Both the position numbers and the translations under genes were made by a program. This document shows positions 8,979 to 16,047 of a stretch of 64,000 nt of DNA, piece by piece. This DNA comes from Nitrosomonas sp. (lineage in GTDB: Bacteria > Pseudomonadota > Gammaproteobacteria > Burkholderiales > Nitrosomonadaceae), in assembly GCF_019752095.1 (NCBI RefSeq), contig NZ_JAIEMO010000003.1, positions 62,001-126,000 on the forward strand. The letters are read 5' to 3'. The notes beneath the pieces are model-generated. The model did no database searches and was not told the origin of the DNA. It was given only the letters and a program-made list of their open reading frames with translations. The number at the start of each line of letters is the position of its first letter. Positions within the stretch are counted from its first letter, which is position 1.

Positions 8979-9185
8979 AAAATTAAATTATTTTCCCTTC
9001 AGCTTCAGTAACAAACAAATCATATAGAAAAATGTTCGGCCTCAGGCAAAACAATTGTAACTTAACCCGCAGACTTACTTCTTTTCAAGCTATTATCAAA
9101 GCAGGTAGAAATTTTCCAGTAAACAACGCGGAACTTAGTCGTAGAGAGTTTTTTATTAACCGCAATTTCTTTTTATATAAAAAAT

Positions 9186-9941
9186 ATGACTTATTGCCTC
9201 GCTATCAGTGTTAACAAAGGACTGGTGTTTGCCTCTGATTCAAGAACTAACGCTGGCGTTGATTATGTAACGACTTATAGCAAAATGAGTACGTTTGTCT
9301 GGCCTGGTGAGCGCATCTGTGTTGTGTTGACGGCGGGTAACCTAGCTACCTCACAAGCAGTGCTCAACAACATTCGAACTGATTTGGAAAAACCAAACTC
9401 CAAAATGAATTTACGTAAGGGCCTTCATTTATATGAAGTGGCACACTATATTGGCCAACTCAGCCAAGAGGAGCAACGCCAACACGCTGATGCAATGAAA
9501 AAAAGCGCTAATGGCGGCGCTGAAGCCAGTTTTATTTTGGGTGGGCAAATTGCTGGGCAACCATCAGAGATTTTCTTGATTTATCCGCAGGGGAATTATA
9601 TCAGTGCCTCACCGGAAACACCTTATCTGCAAATCGGTGAGAATAAATACGGCAAACCGATTCTGGATCGCATCATTACGCCCACCACTTCAATCGAAGA
9701 TGCTGCACGTTGTGCGTTGGTATCTGTGGAATCCACTATTCGCAGTAATATCTCTGTAGGCCCGCCCATCGAACTGGCAATGCACACCAGTGATACTATT
9801 CAAGAACCCTATCATTTAAAGCTAACTTTCAACTCCCCAATGTACAAGTCAATGCAGAAACAATGGAATGAGGGGATGCGCAGGGCTTGCGCCCGCTTGC
9901 CCCGCTTTGAGTGGGAAAACGCACAAGTAAAAAGTGATTAA
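9186..9941 (+). CDS. anbu: Anbu (ancestral beta subunit / BPH) proteasome-fold peptidase
   Basis: 251 aa. Seen: MTYCLAISVNKGLVFASDSR, in which removal of Met exposes a Thr1 nucleophile; Asp17 (ASDSR) and a Lys near 32 (YSKMSTF) complete the proteasome-like catalytic set; SFILGGQIAG and the later SVESTIRSNISVGPPIEL match the Ntn-hydrolase core of Anbu/BPH. Anbu assembles into rings or open helices related to HslV and the 20S proteasome, but with no dedicated ATPase and no firmly known substrate. The stop codon overlaps the stop of the convergent metallopeptidase gene. Together with the four neighbours this makes a complete Anbu locus. Confidence 0.93.
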   Translation: MTYCLAISVNKGLVFASDSRTNAGVDYVTTYSKMSTFVWPGERICVVLTAGNLATSQAVLNNIRTDLEKPNSKMNLRKGLHLYEVAHYIGQLSQEEQRQHADAMKKSANGGAEASFILGGQIAGQPSEIFLIYPQGNYISASPETPYLQIGENKYGKPILDRIITPTTSIEDAARCALVSVESTIRSNISVGPPIELAMHTSDTIQEPYHLKLTFNSPMYKSMQKQWNEGMRRACARLPRFEWENAQVKSD

Positions 9942-11029
9942 TGACTGATTTCGGTTACGACTTGGTGAATGTATCGTAGTTTATTCAACGAAGTATTGGA
10001 AATCACGAAGGGATAGGCATCGTCCATGCCCATACTGCGGTTAAGCGCATTCAATGCAACCGATAAACGACACCAATCATCGAACAACTCATCAAACGAA
10101 GCAGGGGTACAATAACCGCTGCTCATTTGAGTGTTATCGATTATTACAGGTGGAGAAACATCATGTCCATGGATTCTAAATCCAAAATCATGTGCGGTTT
10201 CGACCGTATCCACCATATGCAAATAATGCGCCCATGTCTCCGCCCAGTCTTCCCAAGCATGCGTACTGGCATAGGCACTAATCCAAATATCCCGCCAAAA
10301 TGTTGGCGGGCCTTGATCATAGTAGGTTCTTAGCGATTGCTGATAATCTAATCGTTCATCACCGAACAATTCACGAAAACTGTCGATCCTGTCTGTTCCT
10401 TTTATCAGGAAATCCCAATAGTAGTGCCCGGATTCATGCCTGAAATGGCCCAACAAAGTACGATAGCGTTCATTCATTTTGTCCCGCATCTCTATGCGGG
10501 AACCATGTTCTGCTTCAAGCAGGTTAATCGTGATCATGCCCGAATTGTGGCCTGTTGCAATACTATGGCCGACCGTCAATTCATTACTGAATTCTCCTCC
10601 TACAGCTTCATCCTGCAGGAATTCAAAACCCATCCCTTTAGACGGATCTTGCTCTCGACTCACTACCGGCAATTTCAGGCTATACAAGGTATACAGTAAG
10701 CGCCGTTTCGCAAGTTCAACGCGATACCATAAGGTAAGATTTTGCGCCTCACTGAGATTTGGAATAATATGGTTAAGGCGGCATGAAACGCATAAGGGAT
10801 GTTGATTATCAACTGACACCATCCAATTACAAACATTATAATCCACATTATTCTTACACAAGCGGTAGGTTTGGTTATTAAGTAAAGCCAACCAATTACC
10901 ATCAGCAGATGGCTCCAAAGCGCTGAGTTGGCTTTCATCGGGTAAATAACCCACCATCCGACTGCAGGAGAAACACTGATTATTCTCAAAATGCAGATTA
11001 TTTCCACAATGACACTGGAAAGTTTTCAA
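9938..11029 (-). CDS. zinc-ribbon plus HExxH metallopeptidase (putative zinc-binding metallopeptidase family) of the Anbu locus
   Basis: 363 aa. Seen: an N-terminal zinc-ribbon-like region with CxC (Cys6, Cys8) and CxxC (Cys19, Cys22), a second set at Cys58, Cys67, Cys80 and Cys83, and the metal-protease motif HESGH at about 198-202, followed by the acidic FRELFGDE that can supply a third ligand. This is the architecture of the Peptidase_Mx/DUF2248 family often found beside Anbu. There is no signal peptide. It is convergent with anbu and the two stops overlap (TTA/TAA at 9938-9941). It probably trims the same unknown peptide or tag (inference). Confidence 0.85.
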   Translation of the reverse strand: MKTFQCHCGNNLHFENNQCFSCSRMVGYLPDESQLSALEPSADGNWLALLNNQTYRLCKNNVDYNVCNWMVSVDNQHPLCVSCRLNHIIPNLSEAQNLTLWYRVELAKRRLLYTLYSLKLPVVSREQDPSKGMGFEFLQDEAVGGEFSNELTVGHSIATGHNSGMITINLLEAEHGSRIEMRDKMNERYRTLLGHFRHESGHYYWDFLIKGTDRIDSFRELFGDERLDYQQSLRTYYDQGPPTFWRDIWISAYASTHAWEDWAETWAHYLHMVDTVETAHDFGFRIHGHDVSPPVIIDNTQMSSGYCTPASFDELFDDWCRLSVALNALNRSMGMDDAYPFVISNTSLNKLRYIHQVVTEISH

Positions 11030-11360
11030 ACGAAAATCCTATATCGAGCTAAGTTCCAAAACTATAGATTACAGCAAAACTCTGATGATGGTGTTTTTTG
11101 TACCGCGGATTCACGTATGGAGCACAACAATAAATGTAATCTGCCGCATCCTGTTGGTTAGCTAAGTTTGCTTTCATTAAACTGATTACTGATTCCAGAC
11201 CGACTTCTGTCAGCTTTTGAGTAATTTCTCATATTTCCTATTTTGCGAATCGTGTTCTATCACTTGAAAACTATAGCAAAAATCACAGGCTGCTCAAACA
11301 CAGAATTAATGACGCTCTCCAATATTTGATTAAATTATTGCAATATACTTAAACTGACGC
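11030..11360. other. intergenic gap
   Basis: About 330 AT-rich bases between the divergent metallopeptidase and DUF4396 genes. Apart from the MerR-type promoter at its right end I see no gene, hairpin or repeat that I can support. Confidence 0.5.
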
Positions 11361-11397
11361 TTGACTTTCCAACGATGGGAAGGTTCAGCATTAATAC
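11361..11397 (+). promoter_or_regulatory. MerR-family (CueR-type) promoter and operator
   Basis: TTGACT (11361-11366) is followed by the dyad CTTTCC-AACGAT-GGGAAG (11365-11382), the layout of copper-responsive MerR-family promoters, where the operator lies inside an over-long spacer. A weak -10 (CAGCAT, 11386-11391) would give a 19-bp spacer. It lies just upstream of the DUF4396-cueR pair, so CueR very likely controls its own operon. The exact -10 is uncertain. Confidence 0.8.
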
Positions 11398-11425
11398 TCC
11401 TTATACAAATTTACAGGAGTTAAAC

Positions 11426-11902
11426 ATGAAAGATCATTTGCATCACAATCATTCTTCAGTTAAAGAACAGTCGCTGAACAGTGTTGCATTGATGGCCACC
11501 GTGCATTGCTTATCGGGCTGCGCGATCGGCGAGATTGCCGGAATGGTGATTGGAACAGCAATGGGATGGAGCAACGCGGCCACAATAGCGCTTGCAATAG
11601 GACTCGCATTCCTTTCCGGTTATCTGTTGACCATGCTACCCTTTCTGCGTGCGGGGTACAACTATAAAGCTGCGATGCGAATTGCCTTCGCCGCCGATAC
11701 GGCTTCGATTACGATCATGGAAATCGTTGATAATCTGGTGATGCTGATAATTCCGGGAGCGATGAATGCTGCGCTCGATTCGCTGTTATTTTGGGGCAGT
11801 CTTACAACCGCATTGATTATTGCAGGCGTAGCTGCTTTTCCAGTCAACCGCTGGCTCATTGCGCGGGGTCGCGGTCATGCATTGGCCCATGCTCATCATT
11901 GA
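11426..11902 (+). CDS. DUF4396 membrane protein under CueR-type control
   Basis: 158 aa from the ATG at 11426, chosen for the AGGAG 7 bases upstream. Seen: His-rich ends (MKDHLHHNHSS and HALAHAHH) around about four hydrophobic helices, with a CLSGCAIGEIAG motif in the first helix and a polar DTASITIMEIVDN stretch within a later one. The two Cys and the acidic residues inside the membrane, with His-rich tails, are what a metal transporter would need, though DUF4396 has no established function. It is the first gene after the MerR-type promoter and lies 9 bases before cueR. A role in copper handling is inferred from this context. Confidence 0.8.
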   Translation: MKDHLHHNHSSVKEQSLNSVALMATVHCLSGCAIGEIAGMVIGTAMGWSNAATIALAIGLAFLSGYLLTMLPFLRAGYNYKAAMRIAFAADTASITIMEIVDNLVMLIIPGAMNAALDSLLFWGSLTTALIIAGVAAFPVNRWLIARGRGHALAHAHH

Positions 11903-11911
11903 GGATCTGAA

Positions 11912-12379
11912 ATGAATATTGGACAGGCAGCGCAAGCTTCCGGTGTTTCCGCAAAAATGATCCGCCATTACGAGGCAATGGGGCTAATTCCCCAGGCGGC
12001 ACGCGCCTATTCAGGCTATCGCCATTTTCTTGAGCGCGATATACACAACTTGCGCTTCATTCGTCGGGCCCGTGCAGCCGGTTTTAGCACGGCGCAAATT
12101 AAAAAGCTGCTCTCATTATGGCAGGATCGGCAGCGACCCGCCCGCGAAGTAAAGCAACTGGCAACAGAGCATTTAACCGATCTGAAAGCACGTATATCCG
12201 AGCTGGAATTAATTGCTCAAGCCTTATCGCAATTGGTTGAGCAGTGTCATGGTGATGAGCGTCAGGATTGTCCGATTCTGGATACTTTGGCTGGGCAAGA
12301 TGATCGCGCAAAAAAATTTCTCGAGCTTCATGGCACCAGCCATCCACGCATTCGCTCAAAACTTCCAATGAAGAAATAA
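11912..12379 (+). CDS. cueR: CueR, Cu(I)-responsive MerR-family regulator
   Basis: 155 aa. Seen: an N-terminal winged helix-turn-helix MNIGQAAQASGVSAKMIRHY, the RYY/GYR wing (SGYRHFLERDIHNLRFIRRA), a long dimerisation helix and the metal loop CHGDERQDC with Cys112 and Cys120, the same numbering as in E. coli CueR. Position 77 is Ala rather than the Cys of divalent-metal sensors, which fits a monovalent (Cu+/Ag+) sensor. The C-terminus is about 20 residues longer than in E. coli. It sits 9 bases after the DUF4396 gene behind a CueR-like promoter, so it is autoregulated and probably also acts on the efflux genes downstream. Confidence 0.92.
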   Translation: MNIGQAAQASGVSAKMIRHYEAMGLIPQAARAYSGYRHFLERDIHNLRFIRRARAAGFSTAQIKKLLSLWQDRQRPAREVKQLATEHLTDLKARISELELIAQALSQLVEQCHGDERQDCPILDTLAGQDDRAKKFLELHGTSHPRIRSKLPMKK

Positions 12380-12430
12380 TTCTGAGCTAATCGTATCGAG
12401 ATATCACAATATTTTATTTTGAGGTGTTAC

Positions 12431-14029
12431 ATGAAAACATTCATAACCATGATTACCATCACAGTCACTTTGTTTGCTAGCACATTACAAGCGGACGAGG
12501 GTCATCATCATTCAAGCGCTTTCGATCAGGAGAAATTAGGCCAGGTAAATTTCCCGGTTTCATGCACATCGTTGGCGCAAGCACAATTTAATCAGGCAGT
12601 GGCAATGTTGCATTCATTCTGGTATGAGGAGGCGGAAAAGGCATTTCGTCAAGTGACCACAACTGATCCGGACTGCGTCATGAGCTACTGGGGCGTTGCG
12701 ATGAGTCTTTATCATCAGTTATGGGCAACGCCTCCGGTTGCAGCAGAATTGCAGAAAGGACGAGAAGCGTTGCAACAAGTAAGAAAACAAGCGATTAAAA
12801 CGAAAAGAGAAGCTGCTTATCTTGAAGCCGTTGAGCTCTTGTATCAAGTCGACGAAAAAGCAAATTACGGTGCCAGGAAACTGGCATATCAAAGCGCAAT
12901 GAAGCGGGTTATGACGCAAAATCCGGATGATCGCGAAGCAACCGTGTTTTATGCCTTGGCGTTGATTTCTACGGCTGCTCCAAGTGACAAGACGTTTGCC
13001 AATCAGAAGAAAGCATTGAATCTACTGCAAAAGGTGCTAGAGCATGAACCGAATCATCCGGGTGTGATTCATTACATTATCCACAGTAGCGACTATCCCG
13101 AACTGGCCGAGCTTGGACTGAATGCAGCGCGGGCGTATACGCGTATTGCACCAGCAGTGCCGCATGCGTTGCACATGCCATCGCACATCTTCATTCGATT
13201 AGGCCACTGGCAGGATGCAATACAATCCAATCTGACGGCCCATCATGCAGCAAAAGAATATGCACGAGAAAACGCATTGACCGCAACCTGGGATCAGCAA
13301 TTTCACTTCATGGATTACACGATCTACGCTTATCTGCAGACCGGAGAGACCGAGAAGGCTCGAAAAATCTTACAAGAGCTGCAATCCATTAAAAAAGTGC
13401 AGCCGGAAAATACCACGACTGCTTATGCCTACGCAGCCATTCCAGCGCGCTATGCGATAGAACGTGCCCAATGGCACGAGGCCGCTGAACTCAACGTCGA
13501 CCCAAGCGATTTCCCGTGGCAACAATTTGGCTGGTGCGAAGCCATCACGCACTTTGCTCGTGGCTTGGGAGCGGCAAGAGCTGGAAAAATAGCTGTCGCC
13601 CAAATCAGTCTGCAGCGATTGGAAACATTACGTGATGACGATCGGGCTGCGAATAAAGACTATACCGCTGATCAAATCGAAATCCAGCGCTTGGCAGTTG
13701 CAGCATGGATAGCACAAGCGAAAGGCGAAACAGAAGATGCAGTTAAACTTATGCGCGCTGCGGCTGAATTGGAAGAATCAACTGAAAAAGACAACGTCAC
13801 GCCAGGTGCAATCGTTCCCGCCAGAGAATTACTGGGAGAAATGCTGCTTGAACTGAAGCGGCCCAGTGAAGCGCTGCAGGAACTCGAAGCTTCTTTAATA
13901 CGCACACCCAATCGCCGCAATGGAATTTATCGTGCAGCACAGGCAGCAAAGCTTGCGGGGGATCAGCTGAAAGCCGATCGGTATCAGCAGCAGTATCAGC
14001 AATTGGCGGCATCCAATCAACAGCTTTGA
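12431..14029 (+). CDS. exported tetratricopeptide-repeat protein in the copper block
   Basis: 532 aa from the ATG at 12431, preceded by GAGGTG. Seen: a signal peptide (MKTFITMITITVTLFASTLQA), a short His cluster (DEGHHHSS) at the mature N-terminus, then TPR-like helices (for example FNQAVAMLHSFWYEEAEKAF and LLQKVLEHEPNHPGVIHYII) over most of the length, with several His that might bind metal (HYIIHSSDY, HALHMPSHIFIRLGHW). Proteins of this kind are usually annotated only as TPR proteins. It follows cueR by 51 bases and precedes the CusCBA genes, so a periplasmic role in copper stress is plausible but unproven. Confidence 0.75.
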   Translation: MKTFITMITITVTLFASTLQADEGHHHSSAFDQEKLGQVNFPVSCTSLAQAQFNQAVAMLHSFWYEEAEKAFRQVTTTDPDCVMSYWGVAMSLYHQLWATPPVAAELQKGREALQQVRKQAIKTKREAAYLEAVELLYQVDEKANYGARKLAYQSAMKRVMTQNPDDREATVFYALALISTAAPSDKTFANQKKALNLLQKVLEHEPNHPGVIHYIIHSSDYPELAELGLNAARAYTRIAPAVPHALHMPSHIFIRLGHWQDAIQSNLTAHHAAKEYARENALTATWDQQFHFMDYTIYAYLQTGETEKARKILQELQSIKKVQPENTTTAYAYAAIPARYAIERAQWHEAAELNVDPSDFPWQQFGWCEAITHFARGLGAARAGKIAVAQISLQRLETLRDDDRAANKDYTADQIEIQRLAVAAWIAQAKGETEDAVKLMRAAAELEESTEKDNVTPGAIVPARELLGEMLLELKRPSEALQELEASLIRTPNRRNGIYRAAQAAKLAGDQLKADRYQQQYQQLAASNQQL

Positions 14030-14079
14030 TAGGAACAGGAATGCATTGAAGATTTTCTTTGCCAAACTCGGAAACTGTT

Positions 14080-14085
14080 TATAAT
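14080..14085 (+). promoter_or_regulatory. perfect -10 hexamer giving an almost leaderless transcript
   Basis: TATAAT at 14080-14085 lies only 6 bases before the ATG at 14092, which has no Shine-Dalgarno sequence. A possible -35, TTGCCA at 14059-14064, is 15 bases upstream, shorter than ideal. If used, transcription would start at or next to the A of the ATG. Confidence 0.4.
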
Positions 14086-14091
14086 AAAAAC

Positions 14092-14472
14092 ATGAAAGCA
14101 TACGACTGCAAATGGTTATTGATTTTTTTTATGCTGTGGCTGCCTCTGCAAGGCGCTGCAGCAGCTGTTTTGTCCGTGTGCGTGCAGGAGAAAAATATTC
14201 ACAGTCAAGCCGACAAGTCAGCGATAACCATCGACAGCCATCATCATGACGGCTGTCATAAGCAAACGGCTGATGACACCACTCATCACGTGTTATCCAG
14301 TCTGCCATGCGACGACACTTCTTGTAATGTTTATAGCAGCACGCCGATTCTGTCGGGTTATGCGACGCCGATGCTGATCGGAATCACCTCTACTGTTATT
14401 TCTGTGAATTCCGGATTCACGTCGTATGATCCGGAACAGCCACAACGCCCTCCACTACTCAATCTCCTGTAA
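14092..14472 (+). CDS. small exported His/Cys-rich protein, CzcI-like
   Basis: 126 aa from the ATG at 14092. Seen: a signal peptide (WLLIFFMLWLPLQGAAAA), then a mature part with Cys (SVCVQEK) and His clusters (IDSHHHDGCHK, DDTTHHVL), a CDDTSC motif and a Pro-rich end (PEQPQRPPLLNLL). This size and layout resemble the small periplasmic CzcI-type proteins encoded just ahead of heavy-metal RND genes, but similarity is in style rather than in a named domain. It probably binds metal in the periplasm and may modulate the CusCBA pump (inference). Confidence 0.6.
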   Translation: MKAYDCKWLLIFFMLWLPLQGAAAAVLSVCVQEKNIHSQADKSAITIDSHHHDGCHKQTADDTTHHVLSSLPCDDTSCNVYSSTPILSGYATPMLIGITSTVISVNSGFTSYDPEQPQRPPLLNLL

Positions 14473-14618
14473 TCCCGCCGATTACTGCGGCAAACGAGCA
14501 ATTTTTGCATAGATTCTGTGCATTGATACGTATTGCGTAGCAAGTGCAATATCGCAAGCTATCTGCAGTGTCTGCCCATTTTCAATAGAACAGACGAAAT
14601 TACCTGCCAGGAGGTTAA

Positions 14619-14684
14619 ATGTTCACTTTATTCGATATTCATACGCACCAACAGCAACAAAACTTCATCCGGAGGCTACCATGA
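14619..14684 (+). CDS. 21-codon leader ORF coupled to cusC
   Basis: An ATG at 14619 follows a near-perfect AGGAGG (14609-14614) at good spacing and opens 21 codons, starting MFTLFDIHTHQQQQ, which end in a TGA that overlaps the cusC ATG (ATGA, 14681-14684). The cusC ribosome-binding site (GGAGG) lies inside this ORF. Translation of the leader would therefore pass over and end exactly at the cusC start. It could be a coupling or attenuation peptide; with two His it might even sense metal, but no homologue is known to me and a chance ORF cannot be excluded. Confidence 0.45.
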   Translation: MFTLFDIHTHQQQQNFIRRLP

Positions 14685-16027
14685 ATCGCGCTGGGATGAT
14701 TGTCATTGCGCTGGCCGTGACTACAGCAACAACCCACGCACAGGCAGAGGGAGAAGCAAACAACACCGGATCAACCATGTTTACTCACTCCGTCGCACAA
14801 AAACCAGCGACCGCATCGCACTTGAGCAATACCACATTATTACCCGGACTGATCAGGGAAACACTGGAAAACAATCCGGAAATCCGAGCGGCACAACAGG
14901 AGCGCACAGCAGCACAGCAAAGAATCGCACCGGCTGAGGCGCTGGATGATCCCATGCTCGAAGCGGGGGTGATCAACGCGCCGTTGGCGTCGTCGCCATT
15001 TAACCGTGAGGATATGACGATGAAAATGATCGGCCTGTCTCAGCGTCTGCCTTTTCCGGGAAAACGCGGTTTGCGCAAGGAAGTTGCCAGCAAGGATGCA
15101 CAAGCGATTGAATATGGTTATCAAGAAACAGTTAACCGCGTGGTGCACGACCTGAAGACGGCTTATTTTGATCTGGGCCTTACGCTCGAGATGATTCAAT
15201 TGGTTGAAAAAAACCGGCAGACGCTGGAATATTTTTTGCGCATCGCTGAAGAACGTTATCAAGTAGGACAAGGCAGTCAGGCGGATGTACTGAAGGCGCA
15301 GACACAAGTTTCGAGAATGCTGGACCGATTGCTGGGACTGGAACGTGAGCAGCCTGTATTTGAAGCGGAACTGATTCGCGCATTGGGACGCGGCACTCAG
15401 ATTGAAGCGCTGTCTCCAGCACTGCTGCACCTTCAGGAAACGCCCTTGATTATAGAGGTGCTGCAGCAAGAAGCCATGACACAGCGCCCGCAGCTATTGG
15501 CACTGCAAAGCCTGATTGCGCGCAATGAAAAATCCGTTGATTTGGCACGCCGGGCTTATTACCCGGATCTCGATGTGCGTTTTTCGTATGGTCAGCGCGA
15601 CAGTATGCTGGATGGCAACCGACGTGACGATATGGTCAGCATGACGGTGGCCGTCAATCTACCGGTATGGCGCGGCAATAAAATCGAGCCGCGTATCCTG
15701 GAAGCACAAGCGCTACGTGACCAGATAGCTAGTCTGTATCAGGCACAAAGCAACGAAGTGACAGCAAGACTGCGGCAACAAATTGCCATGGCCGAACAAA
15801 GCCTGAAATCAGTCAAACTCTATCAAACCACCATTCTGCCCCAAGCACGATTGACGGTTGAGTCCGCATTAACTGCGTATCAGGTAGGCCGGATTGATTT
15901 TCTGACGCTGCTGGATAATCAGATGACGGTATTTGATTATGAAACCAATCGTATCACCGCGATAGCCAATTACAACAAAGCGCTGGCGGAGATTGATTGG
16001 CTGGTGGGTAAAAAACATGCGCACTGA
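14681..16027 (+). CDS. cusC: CusC-type outer-membrane channel of a copper/silver RND pump (TolC family)
   Basis: 448 aa. Seen: a signal peptide (MNRAGMIVIALAVTTATTHA) and two outer membrane efflux protein repeats. The first holds ALDDPMLEAGVINAPLASS and GLSQRLPFPGKRGLRKEVAS, the second YYPDLDVRFSYGQRD and VAVNLPVWRGNKIEPRI, both typical of heavy-metal TolC homologues. GGAGG precedes the ATG by 6 bases. It is followed after 20 bases by cusB and then by cusA, giving the full tripartite pump. No lipobox Cys is present at the cleavage site, unlike E. coli CusC. Confidence 0.88.
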   Translation: MNRAGMIVIALAVTTATTHAQAEGEANNTGSTMFTHSVAQKPATASHLSNTTLLPGLIRETLENNPEIRAAQQERTAAQQRIAPAEALDDPMLEAGVINAPLASSPFNREDMTMKMIGLSQRLPFPGKRGLRKEVASKDAQAIEYGYQETVNRVVHDLKTAYFDLGLTLEMIQLVEKNRQTLEYFLRIAEERYQVGQGSQADVLKAQTQVSRMLDRLLGLEREQPVFEAELIRALGRGTQIEALSPALLHLQETPLIIEVLQQEAMTQRPQLLALQSLIARNEKSVDLARRAYYPDLDVRFSYGQRDSMLDGNRRDDMVSMTVAVNLPVWRGNKIEPRILEAQALRDQIASLYQAQSNEVTARLRQQIAMAEQSLKSVKLYQTTILPQARLTVESALTAYQVGRIDFLTLLDNQMTVFDYETNRITAIANYNKALAEIDWLVGKKHAH

Positions 16028-16047
16028 TAACCATCCAGGAGCTTCCC

